Of a stretch of DNA of 64,000 bases, positions 47,460 to 59,400 are shown one piece after another. Both the position numbers and the translations under genes were made by a program. The DNA comes from Mesostigma viride (Eukaryota; Streptophyta; Mesostigmatophyceae; Mesostigmatales; Mesostigmataceae): the NCBI GenBank assembly GCA_009746045.1, contig RPFO01001264.1, positions 1 through 64,000 on the forward strand, written 5' to 3'. The notes below the pieces were generated by a model that was given only the letters and a program-made list of their open reading frames with translations, did no database searches and was not told the origin of the DNA. Position 1 is the first letter of the stretch, and every line of letters begins with the position of its first letter.

Positions 47460-48930
47460 CGGTTGGGCTCATCTAGCCACCGCCGGCCGGACCTCTTTCT
47501 CCTTGACGGCTCTCAAGTCCGGCCAGTACCGGGACCGCGTCAAGCTATTGCTGGGTAGCTTACTCCCCTGCTGCGATCGAGGCCGACATGGACCACTGTA
47601 TCTCCCGGCCTTGCCTGGCCTGCTTTACGCCGGCCATTGAATACAGGGCCCTGTGGCGCAAGCCCTTGGGCAAGCTAGAGAAACATGACCTGTTCAAGGT
47701 CCTGGGACCTCCTCCCTGTTCTTACGTACGGGGCCGAGACGTGGACCCTCACAGCCGACCTACCCAGAAAGCTGGACGGCGCGGTCACCAACATGCTGCG
47801 GTCAATTTTCAGTGTGGGATACGCTGAGTACTCATGTTCGCAGTGAGGACTTGTACCAGTATGCCATTTATATCAGTCACCAGCACCATTAAGCAGCGGC
47901 ACCTGCTGGCAGCTAGTAGGGCACTTAGCTCGCATGCACCAACCATGCAGATCTAGACACCTCAAGGGGCCCCTCCGCAGGGCTGCGACCAGCTCAGCCT
48001 GCATGGTGCAGGCACCTCCTCACGTGGGCCGGGCCCCGCAATGCTAGACGCCGCAAGGCCCGCACTTTCAAAGAACATGGAGCTAGAAGAGGACATGCAT
48101 GGGGGGGCTAGGCCTCGATCCGTGATTTGGAACGTACTTGGGCCTCAATGGCGAGGCAGTCATTCAAGCCACGTCTGCACGTGCTCAGTGTCGTCGATCG
48201 AAGAGGGTGGCCGGTGGACATCGTCAGACTGCAGAGATGATTTCTGTTAGCCAAATCTCTGTGTCCGCCCCGCCATGCCAGAAATGGTTGGCGACCTTCA
48301 CCCCTGGCTGGTTCCCTACCCACAATGCGAGCAAACCGCTTGCGTGCCTGAATCATTACGTATTCGACCACTTGCAATATTAATGAACAGGTACGCCTCG
48401 TATTTTGGACGAGATTAGGCAGCGTGGGATAGCATTTGTAGGACATCTTGCTCGCACCAGCCAGGTCAACACCGCCCTAGCTCAATTGGTCTGGCCGGCC
48501 CCCAGCGGCTTGGCCAACTGGTCAGGGCGGCATATTTTGACCTGGCCTGGCCTCAAGGACATTCCCAGGAAGCTAGGTAAACCTGCCATGAACTACACCC
48601 AGATGTTGCTGGCCGACCTAGTGGTCTTAGCTCAGTTTGAACACCGCATGGCACTCCCTCTCCAATTCTTTGGACTGCCATGCAGAACAAGAAGCGGTGG
48701 CAGAAGATTGTCCAGGCTCATGCACACGCCAGCCCCTGTGGGCAAGCCTACCCCCCCCAAGAGGAAGGGGCGTTTTGCTGAGTAGTGTAGAAAGATTTTC
48801 TAGACTAGATAGCTTAGAGTCAGGTTAGTTCGATTACGCGGCCTCCTCCACCTCCACCCCATCAAAGAATATGTGCTACATGCATGATCTCCCCACGGAG
48901 GCATTAAAATTAAATTAAATTAAATTATAA
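47460..48930 (+). mobile_element. LINE ORF2 3'-part, decayed, with 3' tail
   Basis: Coding remnants on the plus strand. A segment at about 47728-47805 reads LTYGAETWTLTADLPRKLDG, the typical motif after the reverse-transcriptase domain of LINEs. Frames near 48405-48785 end with PPKRKGRFAE and a stop. The 3' untranslated region ends with gatctccccacggaggc and a (TTAAA)n tail at 48902-48927. The endonuclease and catalytic reverse-transcriptase motifs are missing, so the copy is 5'-truncated and frameshifted. Confidence 0.7.
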
Positions 48931-49140
48931 CATGCCTCCGTTGGGAGATCATGTAGCACATATTCCTTGATGGGTGGTGGAGTGGGGAGAGCTGCGTAAT
49001 CGAACTAACCTAACGCTAATCTAGCTAGCTAGTCTAGAAAAATCCCAACTACCCTACTCATCAAAACGCCTCCTCCTCTTGGGGGGAGGTGGCTTGCGCA
49101 ACGGAGGCATGTTATAGTTTAATTTAATTTTAAATTTAAG
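48928..49140 (-). mobile_element. Second LINE 3' end, inverted tail to tail
   Basis: Reverse complement of the 48750-48927 region with about 85-90% identity by eye, including the C-terminal codons for PKRRRRFDE and a stop. The tails of both copies meet at about 48927. Beyond 49096 another short copy of the tail (ggaggcatgttatag, then taatttaa) follows. Confidence 0.7.
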
Positions 49141-49226
49141 TTAATGGCGAGAGCACACAGCCGTGCCACACACCCTTCTGTGGAGGGCATGGTGGCGTGG
49201 ACCCGGCCATAGGTCATCTAGTCGCT

Positions 49227-49425
49227 CTACACGTAAGCCAGCCATAATTTCAATGCACACGGATACACATTTCCATCACCATTCATCTTCATCATCCTGA
49301 ACGACTCGAACACGCGGACAAGATAACGGCAGGCTCGAGCTACCATCGTCCGGATTCTCCCGATTTCTGGCCTGCGCTGGTTGTCTCCTTGATGCGCTGG
49401 TTGTCTCCTTGATATGAAGTGCACA
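49227..49425 (+). repeat. Dispersed repeat family 'R1', copy 4 (longest)
   Basis: Contains aagccagccataatttcaat, cacatttccatcacc, gaacgactcgaacacgcgga, ataacggcaggctcgagcta and atttctggcctgcgctggt. The last 20 or so bases are duplicated in tandem (tgcgctggttgtctccttga). Confidence 0.7.
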
Positions 49426-49429
49426 CCGT

Positions 49430-50418
49430 CATCAGATCGACCATATGTGGTTGGGGCATTCGATGCAAACAATATTTATTTATACAAGTAACTTGCGTGT
49501 AATTTTTTTCCTAATGAGATTAGCAAAGTACTCAGTGGCATGCCCATGGATGCACATGACACGCAAGTACTTACTTACGGCCGGCCAGAGCTCTGCATGC
49601 ATCGGCATGCCTCGATCCATGCATTGTCCGCACCGTCTGCCTGCGGGCAAAGCCGGCCGCCCGGCGCGTGCCGTTGCCGGCCAGCCAACAATCTTGTTTG
49701 ACCGGCCACTAGCTATATATATATGTGGCCTCGATCGATCTACGACATCGACGTCCATGCATGCTCGTTCCCGATCATATATCATGAGATCAATTCACAT
49801 AGTACGGGTCCCGCGGCATGCATCTAGCTGCGCATGACACGTACACAAGTACTTAATTACATGCCTCCAGCTAGCAAGGTTAGGGTTGCATGGCGCCACC
49901 GGCGCAGCAATTTAATTTTTTCTTGTATACATGCATGAGACTTGTTCTTTCAAGAGCTCAAGCAGGCTGTACATGCAAGTATAAATAGCGCCACCGGCCG
50001 ACCTCTGCAAACATTCAAGCCAAAAGGGAACAGGATAAAACTTTCATGTACTATTTATTTACAAAGTTCTACTTGGCTGTCTCATCGACTCAAACTATGT
50101 ATGAAAACTATAGGTGAGGCTCTACGTCACTAACCCGTAAATTAAATAGTGAGGTGCTCCAAAGATTGCAATGTGCCTGTATCCAAGTGGTCTGCCCAGC
50201 TGACTGTCTCCAACACCCAACAACCTGGAGGGCACCCAGAGTAGTACTTCATGTTACGTGCTCCATAACACGCCTTCACCTAACGTGTCGGCGCAGGTGA
50301 TTGGAGAGCCAGGCCATGCAAAAGCCAAGTTGCCAAACCGACTATCGTCCTCGTTGTGATCTGCACACACGGTAACACACGCATCCCATGCCAGGCAGGC
50401 AAGGGCCGCCGAGGGCAG
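49430..50418. other. No gene recognised; 3' flank of the large minus-strand gene
   Basis: Unique sequence rich in gcatgcat, tatata and ccggcc words. It probably includes the 3' untranslated region of the gene ending at 50419. Short frames show no motif. Confidence 0.5.
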
Positions 50419-53400
50419 CTAGAATTTGAGTGCCATCGCTTCTGACAGATCACACGACAGTGGCATCTGTGCGATTGCTTCCCTGGCCGCATCAGCAAGG
50501 TCACCCGTCCCAGAGGCCAGCCATCTGCAGCAGACAAAGATCAACAACGCAATACCGGACAAAATTTGTTTAGGGCCACCAGCGTGGGCTTACCACCGCG
50601 GAAACCGCGACACAGAAATGAGATGGCTATGACTCAAGAGCCATAACAACATGAGATGCGATGCAACACATGTGGGATACCAACGCTAATCAACGCCACT
50701 ATGCATCTAATATCCAGCAACCATCTGACAAGGTGCCACCATCAACTAAGATGTGGCCAGCTACTCTTTTAGTTCCAGCAAAAATGCTAGGTTCTACCCG
50801 ACATCCAAACTTCCAAGCGACAACTAGCCCATGCGGCACATGATAACTAGGCCACAGAAGGCTATACCTGCCTTTTTGCTACCCGGAAAACCGGCCGGTG
50901 AAAGTATTGCTGGAAATGGCATGGACACCAAGCAAAGGACGCACAAGTGAGGATACAAACCTGTGCAGGTTGTCCACAGCCGCAATCTCCATTTGTTGCT
51001 GCTGGGACAGCTCTGACTGGAGATGCACAGCGGCAAGGCAAACGACAGGCATGCACATGCAGATGAAATTGAATGCGTGACCAAGGGGGGTACTCAAAAC
51101 ATAAATATCAGACACATACGCTGAAATTTTCCAAAAGTTGGCCCTTGGACTCTACCTACCTAGCACGTAGGCGCTATACCTAGCAAAACCCCGAGGTCCC
51201 ATGGGTTTTAGGGGTCGACCTAGGGAGCAAAAATGATCGTCTCAGCGAGCTCTACTGTTTGAGCATATTTAGTTGGTGTATGGGAAAATTCCGGTTTTCT
51301 GAAATGGGTCGTTGGCCGGCGCGACGCCATACTGGCACGGCACGGCGCTGGATAGCCGAAGCCTTGCAGTGGTGGCAGACGGCAGCATACTTCCGTGCCT
51401 AGGGGCAGCACCATCTTGCGGGCAACCCCGCCCCCCTCTATGGTACCTGCGAAAATTTTGACTGCAGATTTGGGTTCAGCTCGCCAAGTGCTATCAGTTT
51501 GTCGGCAAACCGTTTCAAAATTCCGACCATACAGGGAGCTAGCAGAAAATCCAAGTGTTTTGTTGTAAAAAACCCATATCGGCCCGGCACCCTACCTACC
51601 TACCCTTTAGGTTAACGGTTTTTGAGGCTCTGTAACTTCTAACCTAGAGACCCCCTGGGGTTGCGACCAGTGGCAAACATGCTTGTTTTCGCGAGATCTA
51701 CTCGAATTCAGCGTCGTGTAAATTTTCTTGTTTTTGAGTACCCCCCTTGGCGTGACTGACGTTAAAAAACATGTGGCAACAGGAGGCGGGGGGGAGGTGA
51801 GGGGGCCTCATCAACTAGATAGCAAGCACGCACCATCATGAATCTCAGTGGTAATGAATCTAATTGGTAATGTGGAAATGACAGCCGGGGAGGTGCATGT
51901 ATGGCTCATGTCACCAGATGGCATGTACACTTGCATATACAATGCCCCCCCCCGCTGCAAGATGTCATTATAAAAGACAATGGACACACCAATGCCAACC
52001 AACAATTGCAAGTATGAGAGCTTGGGGCAATCCGCCTATTTTGTTCTGGTTTTCTGGCGGCAAGGTATTTGCGGCGACCACGTGTATGTGAGCTCCAACA
52101 AACGCGGTGGCCGGCGCTAGGCTTTGTGCCAGTACAACGATAAAACGAGTATGCACCACCTACCCTGCGCTAGGGAAAAGCTGAGCCACACTTCAAGCAA
52201 GGAAAAAGCTATGTCGCGCGCCCCCCCACTCCCTGCCCCCCTGCATACCGTGAATGAGAAATGCGCCCCCACCCCCCCACCCCTGCTTATAGATTACAGC
52301 TAAGTAAATGCCACACAATCCCACGCAAGGCCTTGCAAGCGCTTGTTTGTGCTCCAAACACCCCGACACAGGTACTTGTTTCACTGACTAATACTAATAC
52401 ATTATCTAGCTGACTAAAGAATGGCCAGACAACCCTCCCAAGTTAACTGACTAGTACATTATCTAGCGGACTAAAGAATGGCCAGACAACCCTCCCAAGT
52501 TAACTGACTAATACATTATCTAGCGGACTAAAGAATGGCCAGACAACCCTCCCAAGTTCACTGACTAATACATTATCTAGCGGACTAAAGAATGGCCAGA
52601 CAACCCTCCCAAGTTCACTGACTAATACATTATCTAGCGGACTAAAGAATGGCCAGACAGCGCTCCCAAGTTCACTGACTAATACATTATCTAGCGGACT
52701 AAAGAATGGCCAGACAACCCTCCCAAGTTCACTGACTAATACATTATCTAGCGGACTAAAGAATGGCCAGACAACCCTCCCAAGTTCACTGACTAGTACA
52801 TTATCTAGCGGACTAAAGAATGGCCAGACAACCCTCCCAAGTTCACTGACTAATACATTATCTAGCGGACTAAAGAATGGCCAGACAGCGCTCCCAAGTT
52901 CACTGACTAATACATTATCTAGCGGACTAAAGAATGGCCAGACAACCCTCCCAAGTTCACTGACTAATACATTATCTAGCGGACTAAAGAATGGCCAGAC
53001 AACCCTCCCAAGTTCACTGACTAATACATTATCTAGCGGACTAAAGAATGGCCAGACAACCCTCCCAAGTTCACTGACTAGTACATTATCTAGCGGACTA
53101 AAGAATGGCCAGACAACCCTCCCAAGTTCACTGACTAATACATTATCTAGCGGACTAAAGAATGGCCAGACAACCCTCCCAAGTTCACTGACTAATACAT
53201 TATCTAGCGGACTAAAGAATGGCCAGACAACCCTCCCAAGTTCACTGACTAATACATTATCTAGCGGACTAAAGGATGGCCAGACAACCCTCCCAAGTTA
53301 ACTGACTAATACATTATCTAGCGGACTAAAGAATGGCCAGACAACCCTCCCAAGTTCACTGACTAATACATTATCTAGCAGACTAAAGAATGGCCAGACA

Positions 53401-56400
53401 ACCCTCCCAAGCCGACGTTGACCAGACCGTGCTCGAGCTCACCTTGAGCTGCTCAAAGCGGGTGGTAAGGCCGCGGCGGGACAACGCGACTGACTGCGAG
53501 AAGCCGAGCATGGGACCATCAGCGGCCATGCGCCACTGGCCGTCGTCCTGCATGAGGGGGGGAACGGTGCCCATGGCATGCAACATCACAGTACATGGAT
53601 GAGGGGATGGGTGAATGACACCATGAACCTCCGATGCCCCAGAAGCACCAGGGCCCATCTCAGAAACAGGGTTACAACGACCTCGTGGCCCTACCTGCAA
53701 GCTCATGATCGCCATGAGCATGTCCAGTAGCCCACCTAACCAAGCGAAACCATCCCCTCCACCTGCCCACCCCTGTACCTGTGAGATTGAGACCGCATTA
53801 AGCACGCCCACCCACAGGCCCAAACCCTGCCTAGGGTTTCAAATGCAAACTCCTCCCGATTTCAGCCTTGGGCACTTCCCCCCCGCCTTCCCCACTATCA
53901 CTTAAGGGCATGGGGACGCATGTGCGGTCACGCGGCCTTCTCCTACCACATTTAGTGTAAAAGTGTCTGCCAGCCATGAGAGACCACCTTTACCTGTGAG
54001 ATCATGATTCCCTTGAGCAGCTCGTGGCTGCAGCTGAGCACATTCGCCCCTGCCCCTGGTTTGTTTGCGTCCTCCTCCTCCACCTCCTCAAACTCGCTCA
54101 GCCGGCGACTGGCGTCCGCGATCGCCAGCATGCGCGCCTCGGGGCCACTAACACTTGCCTCCACACGACCATCATCCCCAGCCCCCCCACCCCTGCTGCG
54201 GTCCCCGACAAAATTGTCCCGGCTCGCTTCCGGCCCCCCATCGGCCGCCCCCATCGAGACCTCGTCTGCGTCCGCGTCCGTCTTGCCCAGGTCGTCCCCC
54301 AGGGACCCACCGCCGCCGGCATCCCCACCCTTGGTGTCAACTCCGGGGGCCGTGCCATTCTTGGTCTCGAGCTTCCCTTGGCTTGCCGTCCGGCCCACGG
54401 CTGCTGCCACGTCCGCGCCATCACTACCCTCAGGTGGTCCTGGCAGGGCATCCACCGCTAGCGTGCCGAGGGAGCCCTTACGAGCCAGCTTGTTTGTGCC
54501 CTCAGCCCAGCCGCCCCCGTTGCCCCCGCCGGGGTTGTTGTTGCCCCCGCTGTGGTTGTTGTTGTTGTTGTTGCTGGGCGCGGCGTTGCTGTTCTTGTCG
54601 CCAGCCTCGGCTCCCCCCGCGCTGTCGGCCTTGGGCGCGCGGCGGCGGCTATCCGCAATCGCCTGCATGCCGCGCAGGCACTGGCTCAGCCGCAGGTGCT
54701 GCATCTCCACACTGCAGGGAAAATACATATGAAACAAACAGGGTACGGGGGGGCAGAAACAAAGGCGGCCAGGCAGGCACGTGCAAGTGTCAATGCAAGC
54801 GATCCAAACAAGAAGCCCAGCCGTCCCAAAGTGTAGCCGCACTGCCTCATGAATGCAAACGCGACCAAACCATCCATACACGCGCGATGGGAGGGAAGAC
54901 CAGAGACCAGAGGTGCATGTCATGCATGCCTATTTCTCACAAGTTTACTAGCCTCACCTAACTGCGACCCTCAATACAGAAGCACGCAAATTAATGAATG
55001 AACCAACGGACGAACGAACGAGCAAAGGTTTGTAGCCTCACCGGAGCGCGACAGCCATCCGGGCCGCCATGATCTGCTCAAACAGCGCCTGCTGCTTGCC
55101 GCTGTCACCCACCCCCCGCATGGCCCCGTAGCTGGGCTCGCAGCCCGTGACAGACGACAGCACCGCACTGTCATCCAGCGCGTTCCACCCCGTGCCGTCG
55201 CCAGCAGAACTGCCTCCGCCGCACCGCCCGAGCCGCGCACACGCCGCCAGGAGCGTGCGCGGCGCATCATCCCCAGACCCTCCGCCAGCATAAGCGGCAC
55301 CCTGGCTCCCCATGCGACCGTTCACCCGGCGCCGCTGGCCCACAGAGGGGGTCGACTGGATGCCACCAGAGGGGGGGCGGCGTGCCGATGCAGGCGTGCG
55401 TGCAGGCACGCCCTCCCCCTGGCCGGCCGCCCTGGCAAACCCTGGCGTCTCCCCATCATCGTCGACACCTTGGTCAAACGCGACCGATCGCTTGCTACCA
55501 GCATTATTGTTATTGAGGCTATTATTAGCTCCGCTACGGTCTCCTCCCTGCCGGTCATATGGCAGCGGCGTGGCCTCGGGCTCGCCTGCCGCATGCTTGT
55601 GGGCACGACCACCAGCATCCGTCACCGTTGACGATGGCCCCTCCTTGGCCCCATGACCCGACCGCTCCGCCGCGGTGGGAGACATCAGCATCGCCAGGTC
55701 TATGGGTGGCGGCCGGACACCCGTACGCCCGCCAAGTGGCGGCGAGCCGGAGCGCCGGCGCTGCAGCCCACTCGGTATTGTCACCGCAGGGGTGGCTGCC
55801 ACATGGGCCGATGCACCATCGCCATCCTTGCCGCTGTCACCACCCCCATCTGCCGCCAGCTCATCGCCCGCCGGGAGGTCCCTCGACGACCCCTTGTTGC
55901 CCCGCCGCCGCGCGCGTGACCCATTGGCCCCCCGGTCCCTGCCGCCCACTGGCCGTGCCCCCGCCTCCTCCTCGCCCTTGCTGGCCTGCCGCCTGTCACC
56001 CTCCAAGCCATCCCCTGCCTCTGACTTGGTTCCCCTTCGCAGCTCCCCGCCAGCACCGCCCTCCCATAAGTCCTCGGCTGCCGGCTCCTGGGTCCCTGTA
56101 GGCTCCTCGCCCTCCTCCGCCTCGTCCCTCGCGGCACCCCCTTCCTGGGTCCCTGGCGCCTCGGGCTCCAGCCCACCCTCCGCGGCAGCGGCCCGCCTCC
56201 TGTGCTTGGACTTGGACTTTCTCGCGCGCTCCGGGGGGGCTTCCATAACCGAGACTCGCCGTCCCCCTCCGCCCTCCTCCTGAGCACCCTCTTCTGCAGC
56301 CCCGACCTCGCCCTCCTCCGCCTCCATGCCACCCTCTTGCTGATCCTTGTCCTCCTCCCCAGTGCCATCCGTGACCTCCACCCCCTTCTTGCCCACCGAG

Positions 56401-59400
56401 CGACCCTTGCCGACCTCACCTCTGTCACCCGTGGCTTGCTGGACCATTGGGAGTAATACAACCTTTGGCTCATCCCCAGAGCCAGAGGCTTTGTCGGGTG
56501 GTACGTCCCTGTCACTGTCCAGGCCTGTGGCGTCGCCAGCAGTAGCAGTGCGCGAGGGAGTTTCTTCTTCCCCTGTGTTGACATCCAATGCTTGAGCTTC
56601 CCCAAGAACATCCCCCGCATGCCCTGGCCCCCTTGCCGGCACGGCCCTTGCTTGGTCCCTGCCTCTCCTCTCCCTGGGGCTAGCCTCGCCTTCCTTCTCG
56701 TCCTCCCTGGTCTTTCTGCTGCTTTCAGCCTCTTCCCTGCTGGGAGATGTGTCCGCCTTGCCAGATGCAGCCTCCGCCGCGGGTGCCTGCTCCTTGCCTC
56801 CCTTGCCCTTGCCACCCCGCGAGGCCTTCCCACGCACACCTGCATCATGGGCAGCCTCCGCACGCCCACCGCTCTCACCCTTCATGCTTATACTGCCAGC
56901 GCCACCCTTGCCCTGCGCCGGAGGCTCCGTAGGCCCGCTGGAACGCGCCCTGTCCTCCGCAGTGCATTCAGAAGCCCCCCCAGGGATGGGGCCTGTATCT
57001 GGCACCCGCACCCCCTCATCCACATCCATGCCCTCCGCCTGCTGGCAAGCGAGGCTGCCACTGACACCCGCCGCGGCTTCTTCCCTTGTCCCACCTCCCG
57101 GCACTCCTGCATCACCCGCCACCCCTGCTGCGGGGCCAGGGACGGTATCTGTATCTCCAGCTGCCGTCACTGCAGAGCTCGCTAAAGCAGGCAATGGCGG
57201 CACTGCTGCTGCGGCTGCCTCCTCTGATTTGACTCGCGTGGCTGCATCTAATGACGGCGCCTCTGACATCTCAACGTCCATCAGCCCCGCTTCCAACCCA
57301 TCCGCCGCTGATGCCCGCTCCACCAGCAAAGCTACCTTGGTGGCTCCGCTCTTGCCACCTTCCATCGGCCTGCTGTCCGCCGCCACGGGCCGGGCATTTC
57401 CACCAGGTGCTGCTGATGTATCCTCCCGCTCATTACCACCATCTGCAGCGACATGCTGATGCTTGGGCGTTGCACTACTCGCTGGCTCGGGCACGACGAC
57501 AGCTGGCGCCACGACAGTGGACGAATCTTCCTTTGCACCCGGCTTGTCATCACCTTGCAGCTGGCGCGCATCTCCGTCAGTAGCTCGAGAAGGAGCTACC
57601 ACCACCACCTCTTGCGCTGGCGTACCCTTTGCCTCGGCCATGGCTGTGGCTTCGGACGGACCCATGGCTTTTGACTCGTCGGTACCAGAGGTAGTGGCAG
57701 GGGCGGCGCTGCCAGCAAGGGAATCGCCGGTCACCTGCGAAGGGGTCTCAGTGTCCCCCGACGACGACACCATGAGAGGCTCAGCCACCTTCTCACCAGG
57801 CACTTTGGCTGGGGTAAGCTCATTCTTCTGACCACTGCCAGCCGTCCCCTCTGCCGCATGGGAACCCGCATCATCGTTCACGACCGAGCCAGTTGCAGTT
57901 GTGGCAGCGGCAGCTGCTGCGGCTGTGGCCTCAACCGTGCCAGCAGACGCAACGGGGGTGCTGACAGGCGGCACACCCGGAGGAGCCATCGATGAGGCCA
58001 CAATCGTCGCCTCCCCTTTCTTGCTGGGAGGATCAATGGATGGATTCACAGCGGTGACGGCTGCAGCAGCTGCAACAGCGGCCACGGTCGCCCCCGCCGC
58101 CAGTTTTACTGCAACCCCTGGAACGGCGTCCTCGATGTCCGTGTACTCCTGCGCCGGCTGCTTCGCCACGGATCCACCCTGGCCTGCCTCAGATTCATCC
58201 CCCTGGCCACCCTCGCTCCGCTTGAGCAGGGACGCGCTCTGGAACGATGCGCTGTTGCCTAGGCGGACAAGGCCCCGGCTGCGGTGCACCGCCGGGGAAC
58301 CGGCACTGCTGCCACCCGCACCACCACCGCTGCCATTGGCCCCGGCCCCCAGCGACCCTTTGCCCACCGCTTTGGCCTCCTTGTCCTTCTTGTCCTGCGA
58401 GACCAGCGTCTTGTCTGTGGCTGTCTTGTCTGCGGTTGCCTTGTCCGTGGCTGCCTTGTGAGTCGAAGAGTGGGACTCGGCTGCTGCCACCGCCGCCACG
58501 GCGGGAGTCGCAGGGGACACCTCCTCTCCCCCCTTGCCAGCTGGCGCAGGGCCTCCTCGCTCGCTGTCACCGGCATGCCCACTGCCGCCCTTCTCCTTGT
58601 CCTTCCGGCCCAAGCTCTTGTCCTGCGCAACCGCAGCCTTGTCCTTGTCCTTGTCCTTGTCCCTCTCATGTGCGGCCGCACCACTCACGCTGCTCTCCTT
58701 GGCACCCGTCCCCATCGCCGCGTCTTTGCCTGCACTGCCCTCAAGCGGCCTGCTCTTCTCAGCAGGTGTCTTGGATGAACCAGCACTTGCCATGCCTGTG
58801 CTGACACGTGGCACGTCCCGTTTGTCCCCCTTGTCCCCTTTCTCCCCTTTCTCCCCGCTGGGCGTCCCCGCGCCGGCCGCAAGAGGCTTACCCTTGCCTC
58901 TCGCATCCGCCCCCTCCCTGGCCTTGCCATCCCCACTGCTCCCTTTACCCTTGCCCTCACCTGCAGGCAGCGCCTTGGCATCGCCGTTGCTGCCCCCAGC
59001 ACGGGGACCGGCCTCCTCCTTGGGCCCCTGATGCGAGTTATTATTGCTACCAGCCGGCTTGCCACCTGCACCCAACTTGCCTGACTTGAGGGACCCTGGG
59101 GTGCCTGTGCCCATGCCCTCCTCGTCGCGCACATGGTCGTTGCTGCTAGGCCGCTGACCCTTCATGCCAGCCACTGCCTGTGCGAGACCATCCTTCCCCT
59201 TGTTCCCAGCCACCTTGACGGGCTTGGACGATGACGAGGATGGCAACGTCGCGCCCGCTGCCTTCTCCTTCCCTGCCTCCTCTTTCTCCTTCCCTGCCCC
59301 CTTCTCTTTCTCCTTCTCCTTGCCCGCCTCCTTGGGCCTCTCCTGGGTCTCTGCTTTCACCTCGCCCGCCTTCTCAGCCTTCGAAGAATCCCCCGCAACA

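Noticed and set aside
52383..53409. CRISPR-like array (57-bp period).
   Set aside because: The whole unit is conserved with no variable spacers; it is a satellite inside a eukaryotic intron.
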